Source: Micromonospora pisi | GTDB lineage: Bacteria; Actinomycetota; Actinomycetes; Mycobacteriales; Micromonosporaceae | Assembly: GCF_003633685.1 (NCBI RefSeq) | Contig: NZ_RBKT01000001.1 | Span: 496,001 to 560,000 of the forward strand | DNA length: 64,000 nt | Direction: 5' to 3' | Part shown: piece by piece, positions 7,409 to 16,090 of the stretch | Layout of the letters: each line of letters opens with the position of its first letter | Numbering within the stretch: position 1 is the stretch's first letter | Program-made: the position numbers and the translations under genes | Notes under the pieces: model-generated | Databases searched by the model: none | What the model was told of the DNA's origin: nothing | Seen by the model: only the letters and a program-made list of their open reading frames with translations

Positions 7409-8992
7409 ATGCTGTGGCGCAGGTCCAACTCGTGGTGGCTGCTCTTCGCCGCGGTCGCCGTCGTGTCGTCGGTGCTGGTCCTGCGCCGACCCCCCGGTGA
7501 CCGCCTCTCCGACCTGCACATCTACCACGGTGCGGCGCAGGCCGTGGCCGCCGCCCGACCGCTGTACGAGTACGTCGCGGCGAATGGTGGCCCGTTCACC
7601 TACCCACCGTTCGCGATGCTGCTGTTCCGCCCGGTCATGGCCCTGCCGGAGCCCGTGGTCCAGGTGATCTGGCTGCTCGGCGTCTGTGCGGCGGTGGCCG
7701 CCGTCGCGGCCACCCTCGCCCGGGGCATCAACACCGCACCCCGCCACCGGCCGGCCGTCGTCGCCGTCGTCGCGTGCGCCCTGCTGCTCTCCGCTCCCGT
7801 GCAGAGCAATCTCCGCTTCGGACAGGTCAGCATCTTCATCGTGCTGCTGGCCCTGGTCGACGCGGCCGGCCTCACCCCCGCCCGCTACCGGGGTGCGCTG
7901 GTCGGCGTCGCCGCCGCGATCAAGCTGACCCCGCTGCTCTTCGTCGTCTTCTTCCTGGTGTGCCGCCGGTGGCGCGACGCGGGCCGGGCGACGGCGGCGT
8001 TCGCCGGGTGCGCCGTGCTGGCGGCACTGGTGTTGACCGGGGACAGCTGGGCGTACTGGACCGGGACCATGCTGGAGACGTCCCGGATCGGGAACCTGGC
8101 CTCGCTCGGCAACCAGTCGGTGCACGGCATGCTGATGCGAATCGGGGTCGCGCCGCAGACCCTCCCGCTGCTCTGGGCGGTGCTGGTCGCGCTGGTCTGC
8201 GGCACCGCACTGCTGCGTGCCCGGCAGGTGGCGGCGGCCGAACCGGTACGCGCGGCGGTGCTGGTCGGCTGCGCCACCGTGGTCGCGTCTCCGGTCTCCT
8301 GGACCCACCACCAGGTCTGGACCGTGCTGGCGGCGATGCTGATGGTGGCGGCGCAGGGGGTGCCGCGTCGGGTCGCCGGGGTGGTCCTGCTGCTCGTCAT
8401 GACCGTTTCGCTCGGGGCGGCACTCGGAGACGTGTCGACCTTTCCCGGGGTGCAGTTCCTGCTGGAGAACGCCCGCGCGTTCGGGGCGGTCGCGGTCTGC
8501 CTGGCCGGGCTCGGCGGCGTCGCCGTGCTGGCGGCCCGCACCTCCCGGCGGGCCGGTGACCGGCGCGGCTGGCTGCGCGCGGTCACCGCCGCCACCGCCA
8601 CGTTGGCCTGCTTCGCGGTGCTGCCACTGCCGGCCGGCGCGGACCCGACGTTCAAGGCGTACCGCCTCGCCGACGTCGACAACCCACGCTACTTCTACTT
8701 CTGCCGGGAGCCGGTGGAGTGCGCCCGCCTGGCGACCGGCGCACCGGTGCGGTTCGCGGTGGTCCGGGAGAAGACCAAGGTACGGGTGAACGGTGTCGTC
8801 GACGGCACCGTCGCCCGCCTGGAATACCGCTCCGCCCCCGGTGGCGCGCCCCGGGTCATCCCACTGTTGGAGGTGCATCCGGCACAGCGGACCTTCTCGT
8901 TCCGCAGTGCGAACATGGCCCACGGCCAACTGGTCGCGTACGCGGCCGACGGGCGGATCCTGGCCAGTTACCGCGACGAACTCAATCCCTAG
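7409..8992 (+). CDS. GT87 (DUF2029) mannosyltransferase-like membrane protein with extra C-terminal domain
   Basis: This 527-residue protein is a multi-spanning GT-C glycosyltransferase of the GT87 family, which uses polyprenyl-phosphate-mannose outside the membrane. Visible marks are a first membrane helix, then the loop DLHIYHGAAQAV with the family's acidic catalytic position, PFTYPPFAMLLF, AIKLTPLLF and SPVSWTHHQVW, all characteristic. About ten hydrophobic helices span residues 8-405. Most GT87 proteins end there; this one continues after another hydrophobic segment (TATLACFAVLPLPAGA) with about 110 polar residues of beta character (FKAYRLADV ... LASYRDELNP). That part contains two Cys near YFYFCREPVECAR and is probably extracytoplasmic. 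It is divergent from the topoisomerase gene. The acceptor is unknown; PimE-like lipomannan extension is one option. Confidence 0.82.
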   Translation: MLWRRSNSWWLLFAAVAVVSSVLVLRRPPGDRLSDLHIYHGAAQAVAAARPLYEYVAANGGPFTYPPFAMLLFRPVMALPEPVVQVIWLLGVCAAVAAVAATLARGINTAPRHRPAVVAVVACALLLSAPVQSNLRFGQVSIFIVLLALVDAAGLTPARYRGALVGVAAAIKLTPLLFVVFFLVCRRWRDAGRATAAFAGCAVLAALVLTGDSWAYWTGTMLETSRIGNLASLGNQSVHGMLMRIGVAPQTLPLLWAVLVALVCGTALLRARQVAAAEPVRAAVLVGCATVVASPVSWTHHQVWTVLAAMLMVAAQGVPRRVAGVVLLLVMTVSLGAALGDVSTFPGVQFLLENARAFGAVAVCLAGLGGVAVLAARTSRRAGDRRGWLRAVTAATATLACFAVLPLPAGADPTFKAYRLADVDNPRYFYFCREPVECARLATGAPVRFAVVREKTKVRVNGVVDGTVARLEYRSAPGGAPRVIPLLEVHPAQRTFSFRSANMAHGQLVAYAADGRILASYRDELNP

Positions 8993-9013
8993 ACTGCCGA
9001 CCCAAGCCGAAGA

Positions 9014-9883
9014 TCAACTACCGGACGGATCGGCCACGCGCACCCGCTCGGCGAGCGTACGCAGGTACGCCAGGTTGTCCCGGGTCCGCTCGGCGAGCGG
9101 TCGGGCGGTGGAGAAGTCCTCCACCGTCACCCACCCGTCGTAGCCCACCTCGGCCAGTGCCCCGAAGTACGCACCCAGGTCCGCCTGCCCGTCGCGCAGC
9201 GGCGCCCACTGCTCGGCCCAGACGGTCGACCCGTCCGGCCGCTGCCCCACCGGCCGCCAGACGGCGTTCTTCACGTGCACATGGGCGAGGTACGGTCCGA
9301 GCATCTCGAACGCCGCCAGGTAGTCCTCCTGCCCCTCGATGACCAGGTTGCCGATGTCGTGGATCACCCCGACCCGAGCCGGATCGAGCCCGTCGACCAG
9401 CCGAACGGCGGCGGAGGCGGACGCCACGATGGTGCGGTGGTGCAGTTCGACCAGGACGCTCACCCCGTACCCGGCGGCCCGCTCGGCGGCCCACTCCAGA
9501 TCCCGCCGGGTGGCGGCGAACAGGTCCGGGTACCGGCCGGTGCCGAGCGCCGGCATCGTCACCCGTACCCGGCCGGCACCGAGGACGGCGGTGGCGTTCA
9601 GCATCCGCTCCACATTGGCCCGGTCGTGGCTGGGTACGTATCCGCCGAGGCCCGAGAACTCCAGCCCGGAGGCGCGGGTGACCCGGTCGATCTCGGCAAG
9701 GTGCTCCTCCAGCCCGAGCAGCGGCCAGGTCGCCCGGTTGCCCACCCAGAAGCCCGGCTCCGCCGCCGGCTCCTGATCCGTGATCCGCCACTCGATGCCG
9801 TCCCAGCCCTGCTCCGCCAACGCCTCCGCGGCCTGGGACGGGGACCACTGCGGGGTCGAGGCGGTGAAGACCGAGAACCTCAT
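9014..9883 (-). CDS. Sugar phosphate isomerase/epimerase-type TIM barrel
   Basis: The 289-residue protein is an AP_endonuc_2 (xylose-isomerase-like) barrel. It starts MRFSVFTAST, then QGWDGIEWRITD, and carries metal-ligand type segments: VLVELHHRTI (Glu, His), VGVIHDIGNLV (Asp), HVHVKNAVW (His) and WVTVEDFS (Glu). This family isomerises or epimerises sugars and inosose; some members act on 3-keto sugars. Its ATG overlaps the stop of the dehydrogenase gene (ATGA), so it is the last cistron of the sugar transporter operon. Pairing with a Gfo/Idh/MocA dehydrogenase is the usual catabolic arrangement for inositol or 3-keto-glycosides. Confidence 0.87.
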   Translation of the reverse strand: MRFSVFTASTPQWSPSQAAEALAEQGWDGIEWRITDQEPAAEPGFWVGNRATWPLLGLEEHLAEIDRVTRASGLEFSGLGGYVPSHDRANVERMLNATAVLGAGRVRVTMPALGTGRYPDLFAATRRDLEWAAERAAGYGVSVLVELHHRTIVASASAAVRLVDGLDPARVGVIHDIGNLVIEGQEDYLAAFEMLGPYLAHVHVKNAVWRPVGQRPDGSTVWAEQWAPLRDGQADLGAYFGALAEVGYDGWVTVEDFSTARPLAERTRDNLAYLRTLAERVRVADPSGS

Positions 9884-11079
9884 GAGCGTCGCCCCTCGTC
9901 TCCACTCGGCACCGGCACGTTCCCGACCACCGTGGGCGGGTCGTCGTACGCGCCGGCCAGCACGTCGTCGTACCGCACCGGCCGGCCCAGCGCGGCGGAC
10001 CGGTAGACCGCCTCGACCAGGGCGAGTGCGGCGAGCCCGTCCTCGACCCGGACACCCGGTGGGCGCCGGTGGTCGATGGCCTCCACCACGTCCCGGTACT
10101 GACGCAGATGCCCGAGCACGAAGCCGTCCCCGGCTTTCAGCGCCCCGCGCAGGTCAGCGGCGGGGACCCGGGCGGCGGCCTGGTTGGGCGGACGATGCGG
10201 CGCGACGTCGTCGTCGGCGGCGACATGGAAGTACTCGAGTTGGTCGTCGTCGATGACCGCGCTGCCCCGGGTGCCGTGCACCTGGAGCCGGACGCCCAGG
10301 CCCGGGTAGGCGGCGGTGGTCGCGTGCAGGGTGGCCAGCGCACCGGACCGGAACCGGATCGTGGCGACCGCGACGTCCTCGACCTCGATCCCGTGGTGCG
10401 CCAGCCGCGCCGTCTGGGCGGCGACCTCGACCGGTTGGCCGAGCAGCCAGAGCAGCAGGTCCACGGTGTGCACCCCCTGGTTCATCAGCGCGCCGCCGCC
10501 GTCGTACGCCCGGGTGCCGCGCCAGCCCGCCGAGTCGTAGTAGCCCTGCTCACGCCACCATGGCACGGTCGCCACCGCCGAGGTGATCAACCCGAGTTCA
10601 CCGGCGGTGACGGCACTGGCCACCGCCACGGCGGCCGGGTCGAAACGGTGCTGGCTGACCACGGAGACGACGAGTCCCCGCTCTTGCGCGTCGGTGGCGA
10701 GGTCGGCGAGTTTCCGGGCCCGCCCGAGGGTGACCTCCAACGGCTTCTCGATCACGACGTGGGCACCGGCCGCCAGGGCCTGTTCGGCGAGTGGGGCGTG
10801 CAGGCCGCTCGGCGTACAGATCGCGACCAGGCCGATCGGCTGACCGGCGAGGGCGGCGTCGAGCGTCGGGTAGCGCGGTGGCGGCTCGGACCCGGTCATC
10901 CCGGCGACCCGGTCGGCCAGACCGATGGCGGCCGCCTGGTCGGGGTCGACCAACGCGGCCACCCGAAGCCGGTGATGCCGGTGTACGGCGGCCGCGTGGT
11001 TGGCGCCGATGATGCCGGCGCCGACGATGGCGACGCCGATCGGGGCGGGTACGGACGGGTCGGTTGTGCCGCCGTTCAT
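9880..11079 (-). CDS. Gfo/Idh/MocA family sugar dehydrogenase
   Basis: This is a protein of about 399 residues with an N-terminal NAD-binding Rossmann fold (IGVAIVGAGIIGANHA), the conserved dinucleotide-domain segment VAICTPSGLHAPLAEQALAAGAHVVIEKP, in which the EKP Lys is catalytic, and a C-terminal substrate domain with WRGTRAYDGGGALMNQGVHTVDLLLWL containing the conserved Gly-rich stretch and active-site His. Members oxidise hydroxyls of inositols, glucose or glycosides. I chose the ATG at 11079, ten bases after GGAG; a GTG at 11127 overlapping the permease stop would add 16 residues. It overlaps the next gene by ATGA. Encoded with a carbohydrate transporter, it should act on the imported sugar. 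Confidence 0.87.
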   Translation of the reverse strand: MNGGTTDPSVPAPIGVAIVGAGIIGANHAAAVHRHHRLRVAALVDPDQAAAIGLADRVAGMTGSEPPPRYPTLDAALAGQPIGLVAICTPSGLHAPLAEQALAAGAHVVIEKPLEVTLGRARKLADLATDAQERGLVVSVVSQHRFDPAAVAVASAVTAGELGLITSAVATVPWWREQGYYDSAGWRGTRAYDGGGALMNQGVHTVDLLLWLLGQPVEVAAQTARLAHHGIEVEDVAVATIRFRSGALATLHATTAAYPGLGVRLQVHGTRGSAVIDDDQLEYFHVAADDDVAPHRPPNQAAARVPAADLRGALKAGDGFVLGHLRQYRDVVEAIDHRRPPGVRVEDGLAALALVEAVYRSAALGRPVRYDDVLAGAYDDPPTVVGNVPVPSGDEGRRS

Positions 11080-11123
11080 ACGGGAGGTTCTCCGATCGTC
11101 GGGGGCGGGGATCGGGGTGCCGG

Positions 11124-12005
11124 TCACTTGACCCCGCCGGTGGTGAGGCCGCTGACCAGGTAGCGCTGGAAGAAGAGGTAGAGGGTGACGACCGGTACGG
11201 CGCAGATCAGCGCCGCCGCCATCAGTTGGCCGTACACCGGGATCGCCCCGCCCTCCTGGGTGGCGCCGAAGATCTGCAGCGACACCGCGGCGGTACGGGT
11301 CTGCGGATTGGTCAGCACCGAGGCGAAGAGCACGTCGTTCCAGCCGAGCAGGAACGCGAAGATGCCCGACACGGTGAGACCGGGCCAGCTCAGCGGCACG
11401 ATGATCCGGGTCAGCACCCGCCAGGACGACGCCCCGTCGACCCGGGCCGCCTCGTCCAGCTCGCGCGGCAGACCCCGCAGGTAGGTGACCATCACCCAGG
11501 TGGAGAAGGGCAATCCGAAGGTCAGGTAGGTGAGGAAGAGGGCCCAGCGGGTGCCGATCACCGGGACGCCGAGCACCGTCGCCGCGCTGGCGAAGAGCAC
11601 GAAGACCGGCAGCAGCATCAGCGTGCCCGGGATGGTCTGCAACGCGAGCAGCCCGCGCAGGATCGCGATCCGGCCCCGGAACGCGACGCGGACCAGGACG
11701 TACGCGCTGACGATCGAGACCAGTGCGCAGACCACCGCGACGGCTCCGGCGACCAGCACACTGTTGAGCAGGCCGGGGCCGAGGTCGGTGGTGGACCAGA
11801 TCCGCCGGTAGTTGCCGAGGTCGGGGTCGCGGGGCAGGAACTCACCGGCGGCGACGGCCAGGTCGGAGTTGATCGAGGCGAGGAACATGTAGAGCAGCGG
11901 CGCGCCGACCAGCAGCAGCCCGACGGCGAGGACGACGGCGCGCAGCGGTCCGGGCAACAGTCGGTTGATCTCGGTCGAGCGGGTGGATCGGCGCCGGACG
12001 GTCAT
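11124..12005 (-). CDS. Carbohydrate ABC transporter permease (MalG-type)
   Basis: The 293-residue inner-membrane protein has six predicted helices. It carries the EAA loop EAARVDGASSWRVLTRIIVPLSWPGL, which contacts the ATPase, and typical features of the second permease of CUT1 sugar importers: a long periplasmic loop after helix one (SINSDLAVAAGEFLPRDPDLGNYRRI) and GWNDVLFASVL near the end. Its ATG overlaps the stop of the first permease. No ATPase gene is present in the operon, so a shared MsiK-type ATPase, common in actinomycetes, probably powers it. Confidence 0.9.
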   Translation of the reverse strand: MTVRRRSTRSTEINRLLPGPLRAVVLAVGLLLVGAPLLYMFLASINSDLAVAAGEFLPRDPDLGNYRRIWSTTDLGPGLLNSVLVAGAVAVVCALVSIVSAYVLVRVAFRGRIAILRGLLALQTIPGTLMLLPVFVLFASAATVLGVPVIGTRWALFLTYLTFGLPFSTWVMVTYLRGLPRELDEAARVDGASSWRVLTRIIVPLSWPGLTVSGIFAFLLGWNDVLFASVLTNPQTRTAAVSLQIFGATQEGGAIPVYGQLMAAALICAVPVVTLYLFFQRYLVSGLTTGGVK

Positions 12006-12895
12006 GGTGTGCGCCCCTCGTCCGAGGTGTCGAGGCGGACCGCGCGCAGGTAGATCGCGATCGGGATCGCGACCAGCAGCAGCGAGAGCACCGCCATCGC
12101 CGCGCTGAGTCCGAAGCGGAAGTTCTGGAAGCTCTCCACGTACGTCAGCACCGGCAGGACCTCGACGTCGCGCGGGCTCGGCACCCCGAAGAGCACGAAC
12201 GGGAGGGTGAAGTTGTTGACGTGGTGCAGGAAGGAGATGACCAGTGCCAGCGAGACCGGGCCGCGCAGGTAGGGCGCGATGACGTACCAGAGCTTGGCCG
12301 ACCAGCCGGCGCCGTCGAGCGCGGCGGCCTCGTGCACCACCGGGTCGACGGTGTGCAGTCCGGAGACGGCCAGCAGGTAGACCAGGGGCCAGGCGGTCCA
12401 GACCTGCACGATGACCAGGGCCCAGAAACTGCGCGGACCGTTGAGCCAGAGCCCGGGTGCGACCCCGAACCACGCCAGCGCCGAGTTCGCCACGCCGTCG
12501 GGTTGCAGGATGATCCGCCAGACGGTGCCGACGACGAAGGCCGGCAGCACGTACGGGACCAGGAAGACCGAGCGGACCAGCGCGCGCCCCCGGAACCGGT
12601 CGTGGGTGGCGAGCGCGGCGGCAACGCCGAGCGGGAGGGTCAGCACGGTGGCGAGAAGGGCGTACCCGAGGCTGACGCCGATCGCGTGGAGCAGGTGTGA
12701 GGCGCGTACCGCCTCGACGTAGTTCGCCAGCGCCACGAAGGGCGCTCCCACCCACTGCCGGATCGAGTACTGGTCGAGGTCGAGCAGGGAGATGTAGACC
12801 GCGGTGAGCAGCGGTACGACAATCACCACGAAGGTCAGTACGCCACCGGGGACCAGCATCCAGAGGGGACGGTGGCGTTGCCGCGTACGGCTCAT
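12002..12895 (-). CDS. Carbohydrate ABC transporter permease (MalF-type)
   Basis: This 297-residue membrane protein is the first permease of a CUT1 sugar importer. It begins with a basic tail and a hydrophobic helix (LWMLVPGGVLTFVVIVVPLL), carries YVLPAFVVGTVWRIILQPDGVAN in the core and has the EAA loop EAAALDGAGWSAKLWYVIAPYLRG. ATGA overlaps link it to the binding-protein gene upstream and the second permease downstream, indicating strict co-translation. The transported sugar cannot be read from sequence. Confidence 0.9.
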   Translation of the reverse strand: MSRTRQRHRPLWMLVPGGVLTFVVIVVPLLTAVYISLLDLDQYSIRQWVGAPFVALANYVEAVRASHLLHAIGVSLGYALLATVLTLPLGVAAALATHDRFRGRALVRSVFLVPYVLPAFVVGTVWRIILQPDGVANSALAWFGVAPGLWLNGPRSFWALVIVQVWTAWPLVYLLAVSGLHTVDPVVHEAAALDGAGWSAKLWYVIAPYLRGPVSLALVISFLHHVNNFTLPFVLFGVPSPRDVEVLPVLTYVESFQNFRFGLSAAMAVLSLLLVAIPIAIYLRAVRLDTSDEGRTP

Positions 12896-14220
12896 TTGGC
12901 CTTGTCCAGCGCCGCCTGGCCGGTGGTCTGCGCCTCGGCCAGCAGCGACCGCAGTCCGGTCTCGTCGACCCGGCCGGCGGAGAGCCCGGGGATCGACTGG
13001 ACCACCACGTTGACCAGCGCCAACTGGATCTGGCTCCAGGCCCCGGTGAACGGGGTGCCGACCGACTTCGAGGAGGAGTCGACCACGGCCGCGAGCGCCG
13101 GATCGCCGGCCAGGGCGGCGGCGGCCTCGGCGTTGGTCGGCAGTTCGCCGAAGGTCCTGTAGTAGAGGCCCTGCATCTCCGGGTCGGTCAGCATCTTGAT
13201 CAGCTTGAGGGCGGCGTCCTTGTTCCGGCTGTACTTCGCCACCACGAGGTTGTCACCGGAGAGGATGCTCGTCGCCGGGCGGCCCTGGGCGGGGAGCGTC
13301 GACGCGCCGGGCGGAACGGTGGGCATGATCGCGTAGGCGTACTTACCGGCGACCGGGGAGGCGTCCAGGGTCACCTTGGAGGTCGCCGACACCATCGGCA
13401 GGAACGCCGCCTTGCCCGCCGCGAACGCCGCGATGGCCTGGGCGTTCTTCCAGCCGACCGCGGCCGGGTCGACCACCTTGTCGGTCGCCGCGAAGCCCAG
13501 ATAGGTGCGGTACGCGGCGAGCGTGGCCGGGTCGTCGAGCCGCAGCGACCCACCGTCCACCAGGGGGTTGCCGGCCTGGACGGTCATCGCCCAGATGAAC
13601 TTCCACGGGTCGAACGAGTCGGCGTAGGCGATCGCGAGACCGTACCGGCCGTCGGTGGTGAGCCGCCGCGCCTGCTCGCGCAGGCCGTCCCAGCTCTCGG
13701 CCGGCCGGTCGATTCCGGCCGAGGCGAGCAGTTCCTTATTGTACGCCATCACGAACGGCCGGCTGGCGAAGGGGACACCGACCTCCTTGCCCGGTTCGGG
13801 TCCGGAGATGCCGAGGGCGGCGGGGAGGAACTTCTCCCGCCCGCCGATCTTCGCCCAGTCGTCGTCGCTGAGCTCCACGAACGCCCCGGTGGCGTACGCG
13901 GTCGGAGTGAAGGTGGTGCCGAGGGAGTAGACGTCCGGCCCCTGGCTGGAGAGGACCGAGGTCTGGATCTTCGTCAGCTCGTCGTTCGGGGAGGCGAAGG
14001 TCTCGAACCGTACGGTCACGCCGGTCTCGGCGGCGAACCGGGCCGAGACGTCGGCGAACCACTGCCGCTGCTGCTCGGGGTAGATGGAGTTCGCCTGGAC
14101 CAGGACGTCCAGGCTGGAGCCGCTGGCGCCGCCCCCACCGCCGTCGTCGCCACAGCCGGTCAGGCCGGCGGCGACCACGGTCAGAACGGACAGGGTGGCC
14201 AGGGCTCGTCGCGTCTTCAT
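12892..14220 (-). CDS. Extracellular solute-binding lipoprotein, family 1 (sugar)
   Basis: The 442-residue protein is the ligand-catching part of the sugar importer. Its signal peptide MKTRRALATLSVLTVVAAGLTGC carries the lipobox LTGC and is followed by a Gly-rich linker (DDGGGGGAS). The mature part shows the MalE-like fold: a first strand SLDVLVQANSIYPEQQ, PDVYSLGTTF, GVPFASRPFVMAYNKELL, a later segment FAAGKAAFLP and the helix DAALKLIKMLTDPEMQ. It is the first gene of a five-gene operon running to the TIM-barrel isomerase. Its start faces the LacI gene across 149 bp that holds a LacI-type operator. Confidence 0.9.
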   Translation of the reverse strand: MKTRRALATLSVLTVVAAGLTGCGDDGGGGGASGSSLDVLVQANSIYPEQQRQWFADVSARFAAETGVTVRFETFASPNDELTKIQTSVLSSQGPDVYSLGTTFTPTAYATGAFVELSDDDWAKIGGREKFLPAALGISGPEPGKEVGVPFASRPFVMAYNKELLASAGIDRPAESWDGLREQARRLTTDGRYGLAIAYADSFDPWKFIWAMTVQAGNPLVDGGSLRLDDPATLAAYRTYLGFAATDKVVDPAAVGWKNAQAIAAFAAGKAAFLPMVSATSKVTLDASPVAGKYAYAIMPTVPPGASTLPAQGRPATSILSGDNLVVAKYSRNKDAALKLIKMLTDPEMQGLYYRTFGELPTNAEAAAALAGDPALAAVVDSSSKSVGTPFTGAWSQIQLALVNVVVQSIPGLSAGRVDETGLRSLLAEAQTTGQAALDKAK

Positions 14221-14324
14221 CTACCTCAGCTCCTTCGCGTATCGGCGATGCGCTGGTGCGTGTTCCGGGAGGAGATCGCGACCCGGCGGATTTCACGGGA
14301 CCGTAACAATCCCGCAGTATCGAC

Positions 14325-14338
14325 GGCAATCGTTTGCC
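14325..14338. promoter_or_regulatory. LacI-type operator candidate
   Basis: GGCAATCGTTTGCC is a near-perfect inverted repeat centred on CG, with six of seven positions matching between arms. This is the usual form of LacI/GalR operators. It lies between the divergent binding-protein operon (start 14220) and the LacI gene (start 14370). A further TTTTGCCAA half-site-like word follows at about 14343. Binding is inferred. Confidence 0.65.
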
Positions 14339-14369
14339 ATGCTTTTGCCAAGGGTGGTTGCCTGTCGAC

Positions 14370-15476
14370 ATGGCCAGCGCCGAGCAGCACGCCGCGCCCG
14401 CGACAGCGGCCACCGACGGCGGGCGTCGTACCCGCCCGGTCACCATCACCGACATCGCCCGGGTGACCGGTGTCGTGCCGTCCACGGTCTCCCGGGCACT
14501 CAACAAACCGGGCCGGGTCAACGCCGTCACCAGGGAACGCATCCAGGCCGCCGCCCGCGAGCTGAACTACGTACCGAACTCGCAGGCGCGGGCGCTGATC
14601 TCGGGGCGGACCGGGACCATCGCGGTGGTGGTCTCCGACGTGACGAACCCGTTCTACTTCGGACTGATCCGGGGCACCCAGCAACGGTTGAAGGCCGCCG
14701 GTTACGCCCAGCTGCTCATCGACACCGAGGACTCCGGCGAACACGAGGCCGAGATGTTGCAGAAGATGCGCCGCTCCCTCGACGGCGCCATCCTCGCCGC
14801 CTCACGGCTGCCCGAACGGGCACTGACCGCCCTGGCCGGCGAGATCCCACTGGTCACGGTGAACCGGAACGTACCCCGGGTGCAGAGCGTCGTGATCGAC
14901 ACCCCGACCGGTATCGGCCTGGCCGTCGAGCACCTGGTCGGACTCGGCCACCGGGACATCGTCTACGTCGCCGGACCGGAGAACTCGTGGTCCAACCACG
15001 CCCGCTGGCGGGCCGTACGGGCGGCGGCGCAACGGTACGGGCAGCGGTTCCGCCACGTCGGACCGTTCCCGCGCGGGCGCCGATCCGGATCGGCGGTCGC
15101 CGACGCGGTGCTCGCCTCCGGCGCCACCGCCTGCGTCTGCTTCAACGACCTGTTCGCCATCGGCATGCTTCCCCGGCTCCGGCAACGCGGCGTACGCGTA
15201 CCCGAGGACCTGAGCGTGGTCGGCTGCGACGACATCTTCGGCGCCGACTTCTGCCACCCACCGCTCACCACGCTGACCGCGCCGATCGAACAGGCCGGCG
15301 AGGTCGCCGTCGCCATGCTGCTGGCCCGGCTGGAGCAGCCGGTGACGGAACACCCGGGTACGGCACCGAGCCGACGAGCGGTGCTGCTGCCCGCGACCCT
15401 GACCGTCCGCGAGTCGACCGGCCCGGCGCCGACCACCCGACTCAGCGCAGTTCGCCCCCCAGCAGGCCCATCGTGA
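14370..15476 (+). CDS. LacI family transcriptional regulator
   Basis: This 368-residue regulator has the LacI helix-turn-helix at about residues 22-45 (VTITDIARVTGVVPSTVSRALN) with the hinge helix NSQARALISGRT, followed by a periplasmic-binding-protein-like effector domain (IAVVVSDVTNPFYFGLIRG, DGAILAASRL, VVGCDDIFGADFCHPPLTTL). It most likely represses the adjacent divergent sugar operon and itself, with release by the imported sugar or a metabolite. The start chosen is the ATG at 14370 after AGGGTGG at long spacing; an in-frame ATG lies 36 bp upstream inside the operator. The last 35 bp overlap the convergent GNAT gene. Confidence 0.9.
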   Translation: MASAEQHAAPATAATDGGRRTRPVTITDIARVTGVVPSTVSRALNKPGRVNAVTRERIQAAARELNYVPNSQARALISGRTGTIAVVVSDVTNPFYFGLIRGTQQRLKAAGYAQLLIDTEDSGEHEAEMLQKMRRSLDGAILAASRLPERALTALAGEIPLVTVNRNVPRVQSVVIDTPTGIGLAVEHLVGLGHRDIVYVAGPENSWSNHARWRAVRAAAQRYGQRFRHVGPFPRGRRSGSAVADAVLASGATACVCFNDLFAIGMLPRLRQRGVRVPEDLSVVGCDDIFGADFCHPPLTTLTAPIEQAGEVAVAMLLARLEQPVTEHPGTAPSRRAVLLPATLTVRESTGPAPTTRLSAVRPPAGPS

Positions 15477-15972
15477 ACTTGTCGTACCACCGGCCGTCGC
15501 GGCGGAAGACCTGGCGCAGCCGACCCTCGTCGACAAAACCCACCTTCTGGTAGACGTGGTGGGCGGCGTGGTTCTCGGTCACCACGGTCAACGTGATCTT
15601 GTGTAGGCGCATCTTCTCGAAGCCGTACCGGCAGACCGTGCGCATCGCGTCGGTCGCGTACCCCTGCCCCCAGTACTCCTTCTCGCCGAGGTAGATGTCG
15701 AGGTCGGCGACGCCAATCTCCGGTTCGGTGCCGTGCAGGCGTACCAGCCCGATCAGCTTGCCGTCGCTGAGCACCTCGACGCCGAAGAGCACGTCGCCGT
15801 ACTCGTTGCGGGGCCGCTCATCCTCCAGCCACCGCCGGACCTGGGCCAGCGACTGCGCATAACCGTCGTCCATCCAGCGCATGACCTCGGGGTCGTGGTT
15901 CCACCGCCACAGCGACTCGGCGTCCGACGGCTCCATCGCCCGCAACTTCACCAGCTGCCCCAGCACGAACAT
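15442..15972 (-). CDS. GNAT N-acetyltransferase (RimJ/RimL type)
   Basis: The 176-residue protein is a single-domain acetyltransferase using acetyl-CoA. Motif positions visible are the N-terminal substrate part (LVKLRAMEPSDAESLWRWNHDPEVMRWM), GLVRLHGTEPEIGVADLDIYLGEKEYWGQGYATDA with the pyrophosphate-binding Q/GxGxA/G loop, and the late HKITLTVVTENHAAHHVYQKVGF strand-helix. This pattern fits RimJ/RimL-like enzymes that acetylate protein N-termini, small amines or antibiotics. It is convergent with and slightly overlaps the LacI gene. The target is not predictable. Confidence 0.88.
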   Translation of the reverse strand: MFVLGQLVKLRAMEPSDAESLWRWNHDPEVMRWMDDGYAQSLAQVRRWLEDERPRNEYGDVLFGVEVLSDGKLIGLVRLHGTEPEIGVADLDIYLGEKEYWGQGYATDAMRTVCRYGFEKMRLHKITLTVVTENHAAHHVYQKVGFVDEGRLRQVFRRDGRWYDKFTMGLLGGELR

Positions 15973-16090
15973 GGGCTACCCATCGCGTGATCGCATTTGT
16001 GGACCCGCCAGTGCTAGCACGGACCAGGTCGCCACCCAATCCGAATACGCCCGCGCCCTGCCGTCGACGACCGCACCGGGGGCCACGGGC

